DNA of 64,000 nt, from NCBI GenBank assembly GCA_016708305.1, contig JADJGB010000001.1:186001-250000 (forward strand). The letters are read 5' to 3'. Source of the DNA: Sphingobacteriales bacterium (lineage in GTDB: Bacteria > Bacteroidota > Bacteroidia > Chitinophagales > Chitinophagaceae). How positions within the stretch are numbered: the first letter of the stretch is position 1; every line of letters starts with the position of its first letter. The notes below the pieces were generated by a model. That model was not told the origin of the DNA and searched no databases. It worked only from the letters and a program-made list of their open reading frames with translations. Positions 38,602 through 48,524 of the stretch are shown here, in pieces. Both the position numbers and the translations under genes were made by a program.

Positions 38602-40169
38602 ATGATATTTGTACTACCTGTAAACATCTTGCAAACAGTTTCACATATCGCTTCCGGCAATAGTTTTATAGACTACAAAATCCTCTTTGAACAGGAAAGG
38701 AGTCACAATATTGAATTGCGATTACAGATACAATCGCTACAGTTGCAATTAGCCGAATTAAAGAAAATGCTCTTTGGCGGCAGGGCAGAGAAGTTTGTAA
38801 CAGCAAATGCAACCGCCGTTTCACAGCCTGAATTATTCCCTGATGATAAACTGGGGCAGATAGACGTGGTAAAAACCACACTGGTAAAAGAATATCAAAA
38901 GCAACAAACCAAACTTACCGTAAAGCATCCCGGACGTAACCCTTTGCCGGAAAGCCTTCGCCGCGAAGTAATAGAGCTGATGCCCAAAGAGGATGTAAAA
39001 AGGTTTGCATCCCGTTGGTAAAGAAATTACCGAAAAGCTGGAGTACCGGCCCGGCGAGTTGTTTGTGAAACAATATGTACGTCCCGAGTATATCAAACCT
39101 TCAAATGATGGATTAAACGCAAGCCGCATCATTGCTTCATTGCCGGCCATGCCGCTTGAGAAATCTGTTGCAGGCGCATCATTGCTTACGCATTTGCTGG
39201 TAAGCAAGTTTGTGGACCATCTGCCCGTGTATCGCCAGTTAGCCATCTTCAAACGTCAAAATGTAAACATCAATCACAGCACGGTAAGCGGCTGGATAAA
39301 AGATGCGATGCGGTTGATTGAACCGGTTCACGACCTGCATTGCAGGCAGGTTTTGAATACAAAGTATTTGAATGTGGATGAAACCACGATAAAGGTTTTA
39401 GATAAGGACAAAAAACAAACCACGCATACAGGATACTATTGGGTGTATTACGATACACAACGAAAATTAGCGTTGTTCGATTATCAGCCCGGGCGTGGCG
39501 CTTTGTATCCCAAAGCTATGTTGCACAAGTTTAAAGGCTATTTGCAAACAGACGGCTATGGCGCATATAATCGTATAGGCGCCGATAAGGATATCACCCA
39601 TCCGAACTGTTGGGCACATGCCAAAAGGGAATTTGAGAAAGCATTGTCCAACGATAGGCAAAGAGCAGAAAAAGCATTGGTATTTATCCAAAAGCTGTAC
39701 AAGGTAGAGCATGAGGCCAGAGAAAGAAAACTGGATGCGGCACAGCGCAAAGAACTGCGGTTGTATGAATCGCTGCCGGTGATCAACGAATTTGCAAAAT
39801 GGATGACAGAGGAGGTGAAGCAGTTTGCTGTTTTACCCAAAAGCCCGATAGGCAAAGCATTCGCCTATAGTCTGAATCGTTGGAATGAATTAAGCGCCTA
39901 TCTCTATGATGGAATCCCTGGAGATAGACAACAATCTGGCAGAAAATGCTATTCGTCCCATAGCGCTGGGCAGAAAGAACTATTTGTTTGCCGGCAGCCA
40001 TGATGCTGCAAAGCGGGCTGCCTGTATCTACTCATTCTTTGCCATCTGCAAGAAGCATGATGTCAATCCGTACGAATGGCTAAAATATGTATTTGAGAAT
40101 CTAATGGATACCAGGGTAACAGAGCCGGAAAAATTATATCCCCAGAATTATAAAGAGACTATCACATAA
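38602..40169 (+). pseudogene. IS66 TnpC transposase, copy 2, mosaic and frameshifted
   Basis: Three pieces. 38602-39021 is the coiled-coil N-terminus. 39005-40003 has HSTVSGWIKDAMRLIEP, LNVDETTIKVLDKDKK, then DGYGAYNRIGADKDITHPNCWAHAKREFEKAL. 39906-40169 has EIDNNLAENAIRPIALGRKN to LYPQNYKETIT. The first break is an A5 against A4 run near 39000 and the second is AA against A near 39915. After the GGCTATG at about 39555 the text no longer resembles copy 1 and ends WLKYVFENLMDTRV instead of WLTHVFEKINSAKK. This places a recombination point inside the catalytic region. Confidence 0.82.
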
Positions 40170-40346
40170 TAGACCGGTCCTCTATCTCCTATTTTTTGGA
40201 TAGCTCAATGATGTATTTGGTCGGGTGGATACGAAAATTTATACCTTAACGTGCATAAAACCCGCTAAATGTTTAATTTTATACCCGAAACAGTATAATT
40301 TGTTTATTTTTTGGTTGATTGTTTTCATATCAGAAAAGGTGTATTT

Positions 40347-40571
40347 ATGGATTCGTCAAGATGGATCGTTAAGCAAAAGCGCAAGGAATTAAAACATACT
40401 CAAGAAGATTTGGGATTCTTAGGAAGTAAAGTGATTTCTGTACCCGCAAGTCGCATTTTACAATTATTTCAAGGCAATTTTGCTAAAGAACATCAAAAAG
40501 TAAGAATATTTGCTTTAAAAACGACAAAGCCAAATGTTAGAAATTTGTTTAATCAATCTTTTAAATATTAA
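40347..40571 (+). pseudogene. Possible remnant of a HipB-like HTH (XRE) regulator
   Basis: MDSSRWIVKQKRKELKHTQEDLGFLGSKV resembles the first helices of Y4mF/HipB-type antitoxins (IVKxxRKELKLTQEDLAxLAGV), but the following helix is scrambled and the frame ends after about 75 residues. It probably represents a frameshifted fragment of an antitoxin gene. A matching HipA-type toxin is not nearby. The assignment is weak. Confidence 0.3.
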
Positions 40572-40675
40572 CAAAAGATGCTAAAGTATTATCTCTTGTT
40601 TAACCCTAATAGGCTTTTTTTTGCTTTCAGGTAAAACAATCGAACTTTTCCTATAAAAAATTCCTTTCAATACCG

Positions 40676-40683
40676 TACTTTTG
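40676..40683 (+). promoter_or_regulatory. Putative carB -7 promoter box
   Basis: TACTTTTG fits TAnnTTTG and lies 47 bases upstream of the carB start, with a terminator-like hairpin in between. I did not find a strong TTG at the usual -33 spacing. Confidence 0.5.
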
Positions 40684-40686
40684 CGT

Positions 40687-40709
40687 CCCGATATTCATCG
40701 GGTTTTTTT
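40687..40709 (+). terminator. Leader hairpin with T-tract before carB (possible attenuator)
   Basis: CCCGAT-ATTC-ATCGGG followed by seven T's lies between the -7 box and the carB ATG at 40730. The predicted transcription start would fall just before it, so the hairpin would be the first structure in the leader. It could end upstream transcription or attenuate carB; the sequence alone does not decide. There is no space for a long anti-terminator. Confidence 0.5.
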
Positions 40710-40729
40710 ATATAAACATATCGCTAAGA

Positions 40730-43643
40730 ATGCCTAGAGACAATTCCATTCATTCAGTTTTAATTATTGGTTCGGGGCCAATTATTATAGGTCAGGCCTG
40801 TGAGTTTGACTACTCCGGCACCCAGGCCGCAAGAAGCCTTCATGAAGAAGGAATAAGGGTGGTGCTTATCAACAGCAACCCTGCCACCATCATGACCGAT
40901 CCTATGATGGCAGATAAAGTATATTTACTGCCTCTGACGGTAGAAAGTATTGAACAAATTTTGCAGGAACAATTGGCAAATGGTACGGCGTTGGATGCCG
41001 TTTTACCCACAATGGGTGGCCAAACAGCCTTAAACCTTTGCAAGGAGGTTGAAGACATCGGCATCTGGAACCAATATGGGGTGAAGCTGATTGGTGTAGA
41101 TATTAAGGCTATTGATAAGGCGGAAGACAGAGAATTATTTCGCGACTGGATGATTGAAATGGACATTCCTGTAGCGCCTGCCAAAATTGCCAATTCATTT
41201 TTAGAAGGAAAAGAAATTGCGCAAGATATTGGTTATCCGTTGGTTATACGCCCTTCCTACACTCTGGGCGGAACCGGTGGCGGATTTGTGCGCAATAAAG
41301 AAGAATTAGATGAAGCGCTCAACAGGGGTTTGGAGGCTTCGCCTATTCATGAGGTGCTGGTAGAAAAGGCAGTGTTGGGCTGGAAAGAGTTTGAGCTGGA
41401 ACTGCTGCGAGACAGCGCCGACAATGTGTGTATTATTTGTACGGTAGAAAATTTTGACCCAATGGGCGTGCATACCGGCGATTCCATAACTAGTGCCCCA
41501 GCCATGACATTGAGCGATACAGGTATGCAACTGATGCGCAATACTGCTACCAAAATGATGCGCAGCTTAGGAAACTTTTCCGGAGGCTGCAATGTTCAGT
41601 TTGCCATGAACCCCAATACCGAAGAAATAATCGCCATCGAAATCAACCCGCGCGTAAGCCGCTCCTCGGCGCTGGCATCCAAAGCTACAGGTTATCCGAT
41701 TGCAAAAATAGCGTCCAAGCTGGCCATTGGTTATAATCTTGATGAGCTTGAAAATCAAATAACTAAGACAACTTCAGCGTATTTTGAACCGGCGCTGGAC
41801 TATGTTATCGTAAAAATTCCTCGCTGGAATTTTGATAAATTTAAAGGCGCAAATGACACACTCGGCCTCCAGATGAAAAGTGTGGGCGAGGTGATGGGTA
41901 TTGGCCGCAGCTTTAATGAGGCGATTCAAAAAGCCTGTCAGAGCCTCGAAAATAATGCTATCGGACTGGGTTATTATGGCAAAAGCCTGAAACATGCCGA
42001 TGACCTGCTGGAATATATTAAAACGCCTAAATGGGACAGAATCTTCCGCATTAAAGACGCTTTGATGGCCGGTATTACAGTTGGCACTATTTCGAAAGCC
42101 ACGGATGGTATAGACCGCTGGTTTTTATCTGAGATTCAAAAGCTTTGTGATATTGAAAAGAGATTAGCTGAATATGACCTGGAATCACTACCTGCCGATT
42201 TGTTCTGGGAAGCCAAGGTGAACGGTTTCAGCGATGCGCAGATTGGCGACCTTACTACCGGCCCGCGCTATGATGAAGATGATGTTTTCAACCGTCGCAA
42301 AGAGTTGGGGATCAATCGTGTACATAAGATGGGGGATACCTGTAGCGCCGAGTTTGAGGCTAAAACGCCTTATTTCTACTCTACATTTGATGCCCCGCTG
42401 CAAAACTATATCAGTAAAGATGAAGTGGTAACCATGCCGAACAACGAAAGCGACACATTTGCAGCCGGAATAAATAATGGTGACAATGCTAAAAAGAAGA
42501 TAATCGTTTTGGGTTCAGGGCCCAACAGGATAGGGCAGGGTATTGAGTTTGATTATTGCTGTGTGCATGGCCTGATGGCCGTAAAAGAAGCCGGTTATGA
42601 AGCCATTATGATGAACTGTAACCCCGAAACAGTAAGTACCGACTTTGATATGGCTGATAAACTTTACTTTGAACCTGTTTATTGGGAGCATGTGCGGGAG
42701 TTGATTGAATACGAAAAACCTTACGGTGTAATCGTTCAGTTGGGCGGACAAACTGCCTTAAAACTGGCGGAGAAAATAAAAAATATGGGCGTAAAAATCA
42801 TCGGAACCTCTTTCGATGATATGGATATAGCCGAAGATCGTGGCCGTTTTAGCGATATGCTGAAAGAACTAAAAATCCCTTATCCTGATTACGGCACAGC
42901 ATGGAATGTGGATGAAGCCATAAATGTCGCCAACCGTGTTGGCTATCCGGTGCTGGTGCGTCCTTCTTATGTACTGGGTGGTCAGAGGATGCGAATAGTG
43001 TTGAACGATGAGGAGCTTGAAAAAGCGGTGGTAAGTCTGCTGAAACATATTCCCGGCAATAAAATATTGATAGATCATTTCCTCGATCGCTGTCAGGAAG
43101 CCGAAATAGATGCCATTTACGATGGAGAAACCTTTCATGTGATGGGTGTGATGGAGCATATTGAACCGGCCGGTATTCACAGTGGCGACAGCCATGCCAT
43201 GCTGCCTGAGTTTAACCTAAGTCCAATGGCGGTAACCACTATGGAATTGTATTCCGAAAGAATAGCTAAAGCGCTGAATATAAGGGGGTTTAATTAATAT
43301 TCAGTTTGCAATAAAAGACGGTATAGTGTATGTAATTGAAGCCAATCCGCGTGCCAGCCGTACCACTCCTTTTATTGCAAAAGCTTATGAAATACCCTAT
43401 CTGAATATTGCTACCCGAATCATGTTGGGCGAAAACAAACTCACGGATTTTACCTACGAAAAGAAATTGCAGGGTTTTGCAATCAAAGAACCTGTTTTCA
43501 GCTTCAATAAGTTTCCTGGTGTAAACAAAGAATTAGGCCCTGAGATGAAAAGCACAGGTGAGTCTATTCGTTTTATTAAAGATCTTCGCGATCCCTATTT
43601 CAGAAAACTTTATAAAGACAGAAGCAGATTTTTGAGTAAATAA
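40730..43643 (+). CDS. carB: Carbamoyl-phosphate synthase large subunit (one frameshift in this sequence)
   Basis: Two ATP-grasp halves are visible. The first has LIIGSGPIIIGQACEFDYSGTQAARSL, RPSYTLGGTGGGFV and EIIAIEINPRVSRSSALASKATGYPIAKIA. The second has VLGSGPNRIGQGIEFDYCCVHG, VSTDFDMADKLYFEP, RPSYVLGGQRMRIV and YVIEANPRASRTTPFIAKA. The frame stops at 43297, but the rest continues at 43326-43643. A G5 run at 43284-43288 read as G4 would give IRGLINIQFAIKDG and rejoin the halves. The enzyme makes carbamoyl phosphate for arginine and pyrimidine synthesis and is normally indispensable, so I read this as a probable homopolymer error. carA is not in the window. The regulatory MGS domain appears short or absent, as in some Bacteroidota CarB proteins. 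Confidence 0.9.
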
Positions 43644-43668
43644 TTAAATGCTCCTAAATGACATTTGA

Positions 43669-43698
43669 AGCCAGTCAGCAGATGCGGATTGGCTTTTT
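43669..43698 (+). terminator. Intrinsic terminator after carB
   Basis: AGCCAGTC pairs with GATTGGCT (one G-T) around a ten-base loop and is followed by TTTT, 26 bases after the carB stop. Confidence 0.65.
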
Positions 43699-43758
43699 AA
43701 CTATTACATTTTCGATAATTTTTATATTTACCATAGGTTTGAAAAAGCAAAAAAATAA

Positions 43759-43790
43759 TTGACAAAAAACTGAAGGATTTTTTACTTTTG
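43759..43790 (+). promoter_or_regulatory. Bacteroidota-type promoter of the PspC gene
   Basis: TTG at 43759-43761 and TACTTTTG at 43783-43790 are separated by 21 bases, matching the TTG-N19-21-TAnnTTTG consensus. The box lies 21 bases upstream of the ATG at 43812. Confidence 0.65.
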
Positions 43791-43811
43791 TACCCACAAC
43801 AGAACATAATT

Positions 43812-44033
43812 ATGAACCGCCTAAGAAGTTTTCTTGAATGGAATGCCTTTGGAGTTTGTTCATCCATCGGAGAAAGGTTGAACATTGCTCCATCTCGAAT
43901 CAGGCAGTATTTTATTTATTCCTCCGTGCTCACCATGGGGTCGCCGATAATAATTTATATGATTTTGGCATTCACCAAAAACATTAAAAACTTTATACAA
44001 AGTTCCAAAAGAAATCCCTGGTATTATCTTTAG
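43812..44033 (+). CDS. PspC domain protein, small membrane protein
   Basis: 73 residues: MNRLRSFLEWNAFGVCSSIGERLNIAPSRIRQYFIYSSVLTMGSPIIIYMILAF. This is a stand-alone PspC domain with a soluble N-terminal part and a hydrophobic hairpin (IYSSVLTMGSPIIIYMILAF), then a basic end. PspC domains act in envelope-stress responses; in Bacteroidota short single-domain versions are common and of unknown role. I chose the internal ATG at 43812 because MNRLRSFLEWNAFGVC is the conserved start; the eight codons before it overlap the promoter. Confidence 0.78.
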   Translation: MNRLRSFLEWNAFGVCSSIGERLNIAPSRIRQYFIYSSVLTMGSPIIIYMILAFTKNIKNFIQSSKRNPWYYL

Positions 44034-44062
44034 CCTACCGTTTTTTTAGAAAATAGATATTA

Positions 44063-45100
44063 TTAAGAAGTATTTTTCCTCCTGCTGAAATAATAAAAAA
44101 TTATTATACAGCAAAGCAATAAAATACCGACAAATTGATGTAAACTGCTGAAAATCAATTTAATATTGTTCAAATAATTAATCAATGAAAGGACTCCTAA
44201 AATAACCTGAACAGTTACCAATATAACCGGTATCCATCTCCACCTGAAAAGAAAAGCATTTTTTGGCTGTCTGCTCAATCGCAGGGAATAAACCAAAATC
44301 AAAATAACTAGTAAATAGGCAAGATTACGATGGACAAACTGAATAGTAATCAGATTATTGGTAACATCATGCAGGAAAGCCCCATCAGTAAACATTTTTG
44401 GGAAAAAACTGCCATTGATGGTTGGCCAGGTGATTGCAGATTTGGCGGCATGTGTGCCTGCCATAAATGCTCCGTAAACCAACTGAATAGCCAGCAGAAA
44501 CAGAATGAGTACACTAAACCATTTGATATAGGGAGAGAAAGGTAATTTTTCTTTTGGTACAGAAATTTTAAGCGCAAACCAAATGACGTAAACCAACAGG
44601 ATCAGAGCGGCTATAAAATGTACCGCCAGCCTGATATGGCTTACATAGACCAGGTCGGTACCGATACCACTTTTCACCATTATCCAACCTAAAGCGCCCT
44701 GCAGACCGCCTAAAAAAAAGAGAATAATCAATGGCCATAGCATACTGCGGTTTATCCATTTTTTATACAGAAAATATAAGAACGGAATCGTAAACGCTAG
44801 GCCCATCAGTCTGCCCCAGTTGCGGTGAAACCACTCCCAGAAGTAAATAAACTTGAAGTCGCTGAGCGTAAAATAGTTGTGAATATACTTGTATTGGGCA
44901 ATCTCTTTATACTTATTAAATGCCTCATTCCACTGGCTTTCATTCATAGGTGGCAGCGTGCCCAGTAGAGGTTGCCATTCGGTGATGGACAAGCCTGAAC
45001 CCGTCAGGCGGGTGATACCGCCAATCAGGATTTGAATGATAATCATCACTGCTCCGGTCAGCAGCCAAAAGGCTACCGGTTTATTCTTCTGAATTTCCAT
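44063..45100 (-). CDS. ctaA: Heme A synthase, COX15/CtaA family
   Basis: 345 residues with eight transmembrane segments. The conserved histidines appear as FWEWFHRNWGRLMGLAF, VSHIRLAVHFIAAL, IQFVHRNLAYLLVIL and SSLHQFVGILLLC. The opening KPVAFWLLTGAVMIIIQILIGGITRLTGSGLSITEWQPL is the classic COX15/CtaA start. It oxidises the C8 methyl of heme O to the formyl of heme A in the membrane, for cytochrome aa3 oxidase. It is a full-length, intact, apparently single gene; other cytochrome oxidase assembly genes are outside the window. Confidence 0.94.
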   Translation of the reverse strand: MEIQKNKPVAFWLLTGAVMIIIQILIGGITRLTGSGLSITEWQPLLGTLPPMNESQWNEAFNKYKEIAQYKYIHNYFTLSDFKFIYFWEWFHRNWGRLMGLAFTIPFLYFLYKKWINRSMLWPLIILFFLGGLQGALGWIMVKSGIGTDLVYVSHIRLAVHFIAALILLVYVIWFALKISVPKEKLPFSPYIKWFSVLILFLLAIQLVYGAFMAGTHAAKSAITWPTINGSFFPKMFTDGAFLHDVTNNLITIQFVHRNLAYLLVILILVYSLRLSRQPKNAFLFRWRWIPVILVTVQVILGVLSLINYLNNIKLIFSSLHQFVGILLLCCIIIFYYFSRRKNTS

Positions 45101-45214
45101 TTGAGCAAAAATAGCAGCTATCAGTTAAATTTATGCCGGTTGAAGCAAAAAGGATTTATCTGCCTGACGACAGTTTAAAAATATTATGAATAAATATTAT
45201 CTTACTCTTTGATA

Positions 45215-45592
45215 TTATCCAACTAATGCCTCATAACCGGCCGCATCAAGCAGGGCAGCTACGTCATCAATATTGTCAACAGTCATTTTGATCATCCAGC
45301 CTTCGCCGTAAGGGTCGGTATTCACCAGCTCAGGTGAGTTGGCCAATGCAGGGTTTAACTCATCCACCGTACCGCTCACCGGCAAAAACAGGTCTGAAAC
45401 TGTTTTTACAGCTTCCACTGTACCAAAAACAGTTCCTGCCTCCAATTTCTGGCCAACGGTTTCTACCTCTACATAAACAATATCGCCCAACTCTTTTTGT
45501 GCAAAATCAGTAACGCCAATGGTGGCAATATTGCCATCAAGGCTTACCCATTCGTGATCTTTGGTATAGCGAAATGCTTCTGGATAACTCAT
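45215..45592 (-). CDS. gcvH: Glycine cleavage system H protein
   Basis: 125 residues, full length. It starts MSYPEAFRYTKDHEWVSLDG and contains FAQKELGDIVYVEVETVGQ and GTVEAVKTVSDLFLPVSGTV, whose Lys is the lipoylated residue, then NPALANSPELVNTDPYGEGWMIKM. It carries the aminomethyl group between the P, T and L proteins of glycine cleavage. No other gcv genes are nearby; dispersed gcvH is common in Bacteroidota. Confidence 0.96.
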   Translation of the reverse strand: MSYPEAFRYTKDHEWVSLDGNIATIGVTDFAQKELGDIVYVEVETVGQKLEAGTVFGTVEAVKTVSDLFLPVSGTVDELNPALANSPELVNTDPYGEGWMIKMTVDNIDDVAALLDAAGYEALVG

Positions 45593-46093
45593 AAAATTGG
45601 TTTTGAACTACAAATATGAGCAAAGGTTTTGAATATTCCTCCAAATTACTCATTTAAATTTCGGTAGTGGACGATTTCGGTAAGTTTCAATTTTCTTAGA
45701 AGGTTCCTTTTATCATCACCTAAATGCCTATATTATTTAATAATTTGCATGCATGCCTTCCAAATTTCTCTAAGAAATTGGCAAGAAAGAAGAATGTTGG
45801 TATCCCTTAATTTCAGGATTGAATGGAATTATCATTAATCAACTAATCGCGATTGTTCAATCGAAGTTGTTAACCAACTTTTGCCTATTTATTTGTATGG
45901 AAATCCCGACCTTGTTGTTCGTCTGCAAGGAAATATTGGTACGGACATCCGGTAAGGTTGCATACCAGCCTTCCATTTGCCCTTAATTTTCTGCCATTTA
46001 CCTAAAATAATACTCCTTTTAACGGTATAGCCTTTCTAACCGATAGAGGTTCAAATAGCTTTGACCCTGAATTAAAAAAATACAATACTTTTT
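45593..46093. other. Non-coding gap, about 500 bp, between gcvH and a receptor gene
   Basis: No credible frame on either strand and no tRNA or strong hairpin seen. TACTTTTT at 46086-46093 is near the TAnnTTTG consensus but too close to the start at 46094 to act as its promoter. The length hints at a lost gene or an undetected small RNA, but nothing specific supports either. Confidence 0.4.
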
Positions 46094-48462
46094 ATGAAAT
46101 CATTATTGACAATCATCTTATCTCTTTCGCTTTTTCAAACCGTTGCTTTTGCCCGTCATATTTCTGGCTCTGTAAAAGATGCTGAAAACAAACCCATCGA
46201 AAATGCATCGGTAGTTTTGTTAAATGCAAAAGATTCTTCTGTAATTAAACTGGGCGCTGCCAATAAAAACGGTAAATACGACTTTGAAAATATCAAAGCA
46301 GGCCATTATATAATCAAAGCAACAGCAGTAGGCTTTTCTCCTGCTGTTTCACCTTCATTTGAATACAAAGGAGATGACCTGGCCGTTGCCGACCTGCACT
46401 TAGAAAAATCTGCCACCCAACTTGCCAATGTAACAGTTATAGCTCATAAACCACTCATTGAAGTTAAGGCTGACAGAATGGTGGTAAATGTGGAGGGTAC
46501 TATCAATGCCACCGGAAATGATGCGCTGGAACTATTGAGAAGGTCGCCGGGAGTGATGCTGGATAAAGATGATAATATCAGCATGGCCGGGAAAAACGGC
46601 GTTAAAGTAAATATCGACGGGAAACCTTCTCCATTAGGTGGAGCCGACCTGGCCAACTACCTCAAATCAATACCTTCGGTTTCTATAGAGTCAATAGAAC
46701 TCATTACTAACCCTTCGGCCAAATATGAGGCATCAGGCAATGCCGGCATCATCAATATCAGGTTTAAAAAGGATAAATCGCTGGGTACCAATGGCACTAT
46801 AACGGCCGGCTTCAATGCAGGTTATTACAGCAATTACAACGGAGGTGTAAGCCTTAACCACAGAAACAAAAAGATAATAGCGAGATGACTAACCGCAGAG
46901 GAAGTCATAATTTTAAGGCCGGGTTAGACTATTTTCTTAATAAAAAAAATACAGTTGGTATAATGGTAAATGGCAACATTTCGGACATCAACCTGAACAG
47001 TGAAGGACCCATGACTATCGCTTACCAACCTACAAAAGTGGTGGATAGAATTTTGCAGACAAAATCGGAAATCAATTCTGATAGAAAAAATATGAACTTT
47101 AATGCCAACTATAAATTTACTGACAATGCAAGCAAAGAACTGAATGTGGATGCCGACTATGGTTTTTATGACTTAAAAAACCTGCAATACCTCCCCAATA
47201 TTTATTACAAAGCAGATGGAGTTACCGAATTGTACAAAAATGTTTATCGCCTTAATGCGCCCACCAACATTGATATTTATTCTCTAAAGGCAGATTATGA
47301 GCAGAAGCTTGGTAAAGGGAAACTTGGCTTTGGTGGTAAACTGGGCTATGTAAATACCAAAAATGATTTTCAGCGTTTTAATGTATTTAATAATACTGAA
47401 GTATTTGATCGCGACAGAAGTAATCGCTTTGATTATTCTGAAAATGTGAATGCGTTGTACCTTAGTTACAACAGGCCTTTTAAGGTATTTGTACTCCAGA
47501 TGGGGCTGCGGGGAGAAAATACTATTTCCGAAGGTCGGTCAATAGGTGAAAAATATAATTCCACCACCCAGTCATATCAGACCTTTGATTCATCCATTAA
47601 AAGAAATTATTTCGATTTATTTCCCAGCGCATCGGTAGCATTTAACAAAAACCCGATGAACCAGTGGAACATCAGCTACAGCAGGCGTATTGACAGGCCT
47701 CGCTACGAAAATCTAAATCCTTTTGAGTTTAAAATTAATGATTACACCTATTCAAAAGGAAATACTGACCTAAAACCTCAATACACCAATAGTTTTGGCA
47801 TTTCTAATACCTATAAATATAAACTGACCACCAGCTTGAACTACAGTCACGTGCAAGGGATGTTTGTACAGACATTTGAGCCGGAAGGCTCCAATAACTA
47901 TCAAACCCCCCGAAACCTGGCTACTCAGGATGTGGTAAGCCTGAATGTGAGCTATCCTTTTGTGTATAAGCGTTTTATGATGTACAATAACCTTACCTCC
48001 AATTATTCTCACTATTACTCCAACTTTGGTACAAATAGAGTCATCAGCGCCAATAGTTTTAATGTTCAGTATTATGTGCAAAACACATATAAATTTGGCA
48101 AAAAGCAAGACTGGACAGCCGAACTGACCGGATTATATCTTTCTCCATTCATCTGGCAAGGGTTATTGAAAGGTCGTTCAATGGGGTTTGTGGATGCCGG
48201 ACTGCAAAAAGCCATATTAAAAGGCAATGGCACATTGAAAGCATCGGTTAGCGACATCTTTAAAACTATGTATTTCAGGGGAGATACCCATTATGCAGGA
48301 ACATACATGAACGTGGCTGCCAAATGGCAAAGCCATCAGTTCAAAATCAATTTCACCTACCGTTTTGGCAACAATAAGGTAAAGACAGCGCGTCAGCGCA
48401 AAACGGGTATGGAGGATGAAGGCAACCGTGCATCGGGAGGAAGCTCTTCGCCCGGACAATAA
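46094..48462 (+). pseudogene. Outer membrane TonB-type receptor (CarboxypepD_reg plus beta-barrel), frame break
   Basis: Part one (46094-46888) has a signal peptide, a carboxypeptidase-regulatory domain (GSVKDAENKPIENASVVLLNAKDS) and a plug-like domain (KADRMVVNVEGTINATGNDALELLRRSPGVMLDKD, KVNIDGKPSPLGGADLANYLKSIPSVSIESIELITNPSAKYEASGNAGIINI). Part two (46885-48462) has the outer-membrane beta-barrel family (SHNFKAGLDYFLNKKNTVGI, YSRRIDRPRYENLNPFEF, TYRFGNNKVKTARQRKTG). This is the Bacteroidota OMP_b-brl type, not SusC. Between the parts the frame changes, and some 25-30 residues typical of the family after NHRNKKI seem missing, so a small deletion is more likely than a simple read error. Confidence 0.82.
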
Positions 48463-48492
48463 TGGAGCGTAGTTTTAAAAGTTGATAATCAA

Positions 48493-48521
48493 AAGAGGCT
48501 GTCATTTTTGCACAGCCTCTT
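48493..48521. terminator. Bidirectional intrinsic terminator between convergent genes
   Basis: AAGAGGCTGT (48493-48502) and ACAGCCTCTT (48512-48521) form a perfect 10-bp stem with a nine-base loop, followed by T-rich sequence on +. It lies between the stop of the receptor gene and the 3' end of the DUF1080 gene. Confidence 0.75.
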
Positions 48522-48524
48522 GTT

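Larger units (their letters stand above)
37852..40232 (+). mobile_element. IS66-family insertion sequence, copy 2, mosaic
   Basis: The left end GTATCCCTTCGTCCAACCCC is identical to copy 1 and begins one base after the ATTAAT duplication of the ISNCY-like element. Sequence identity to copy 1 is near complete up to about 39555, inside tnpC; from there to the end a different IS66 lineage continues. The likely right end, read inward, is GTATCCACCCGACCAAATAC at 40232. It differs from copy 1 and has no matching 8-bp duplication (AATTAATG against GAAAATTT). The element therefore looks like a recombinant between two IS66 elements. Confidence 0.75.

Noticed and set aside
45593..46093. Searched for a tRNA or riboswitch, particularly a glycine riboswitch near gcvH
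   Set aside because: The gap is on the far side of the gcvH promoter without recognisable cloverleaf or aptamer core text; no support.
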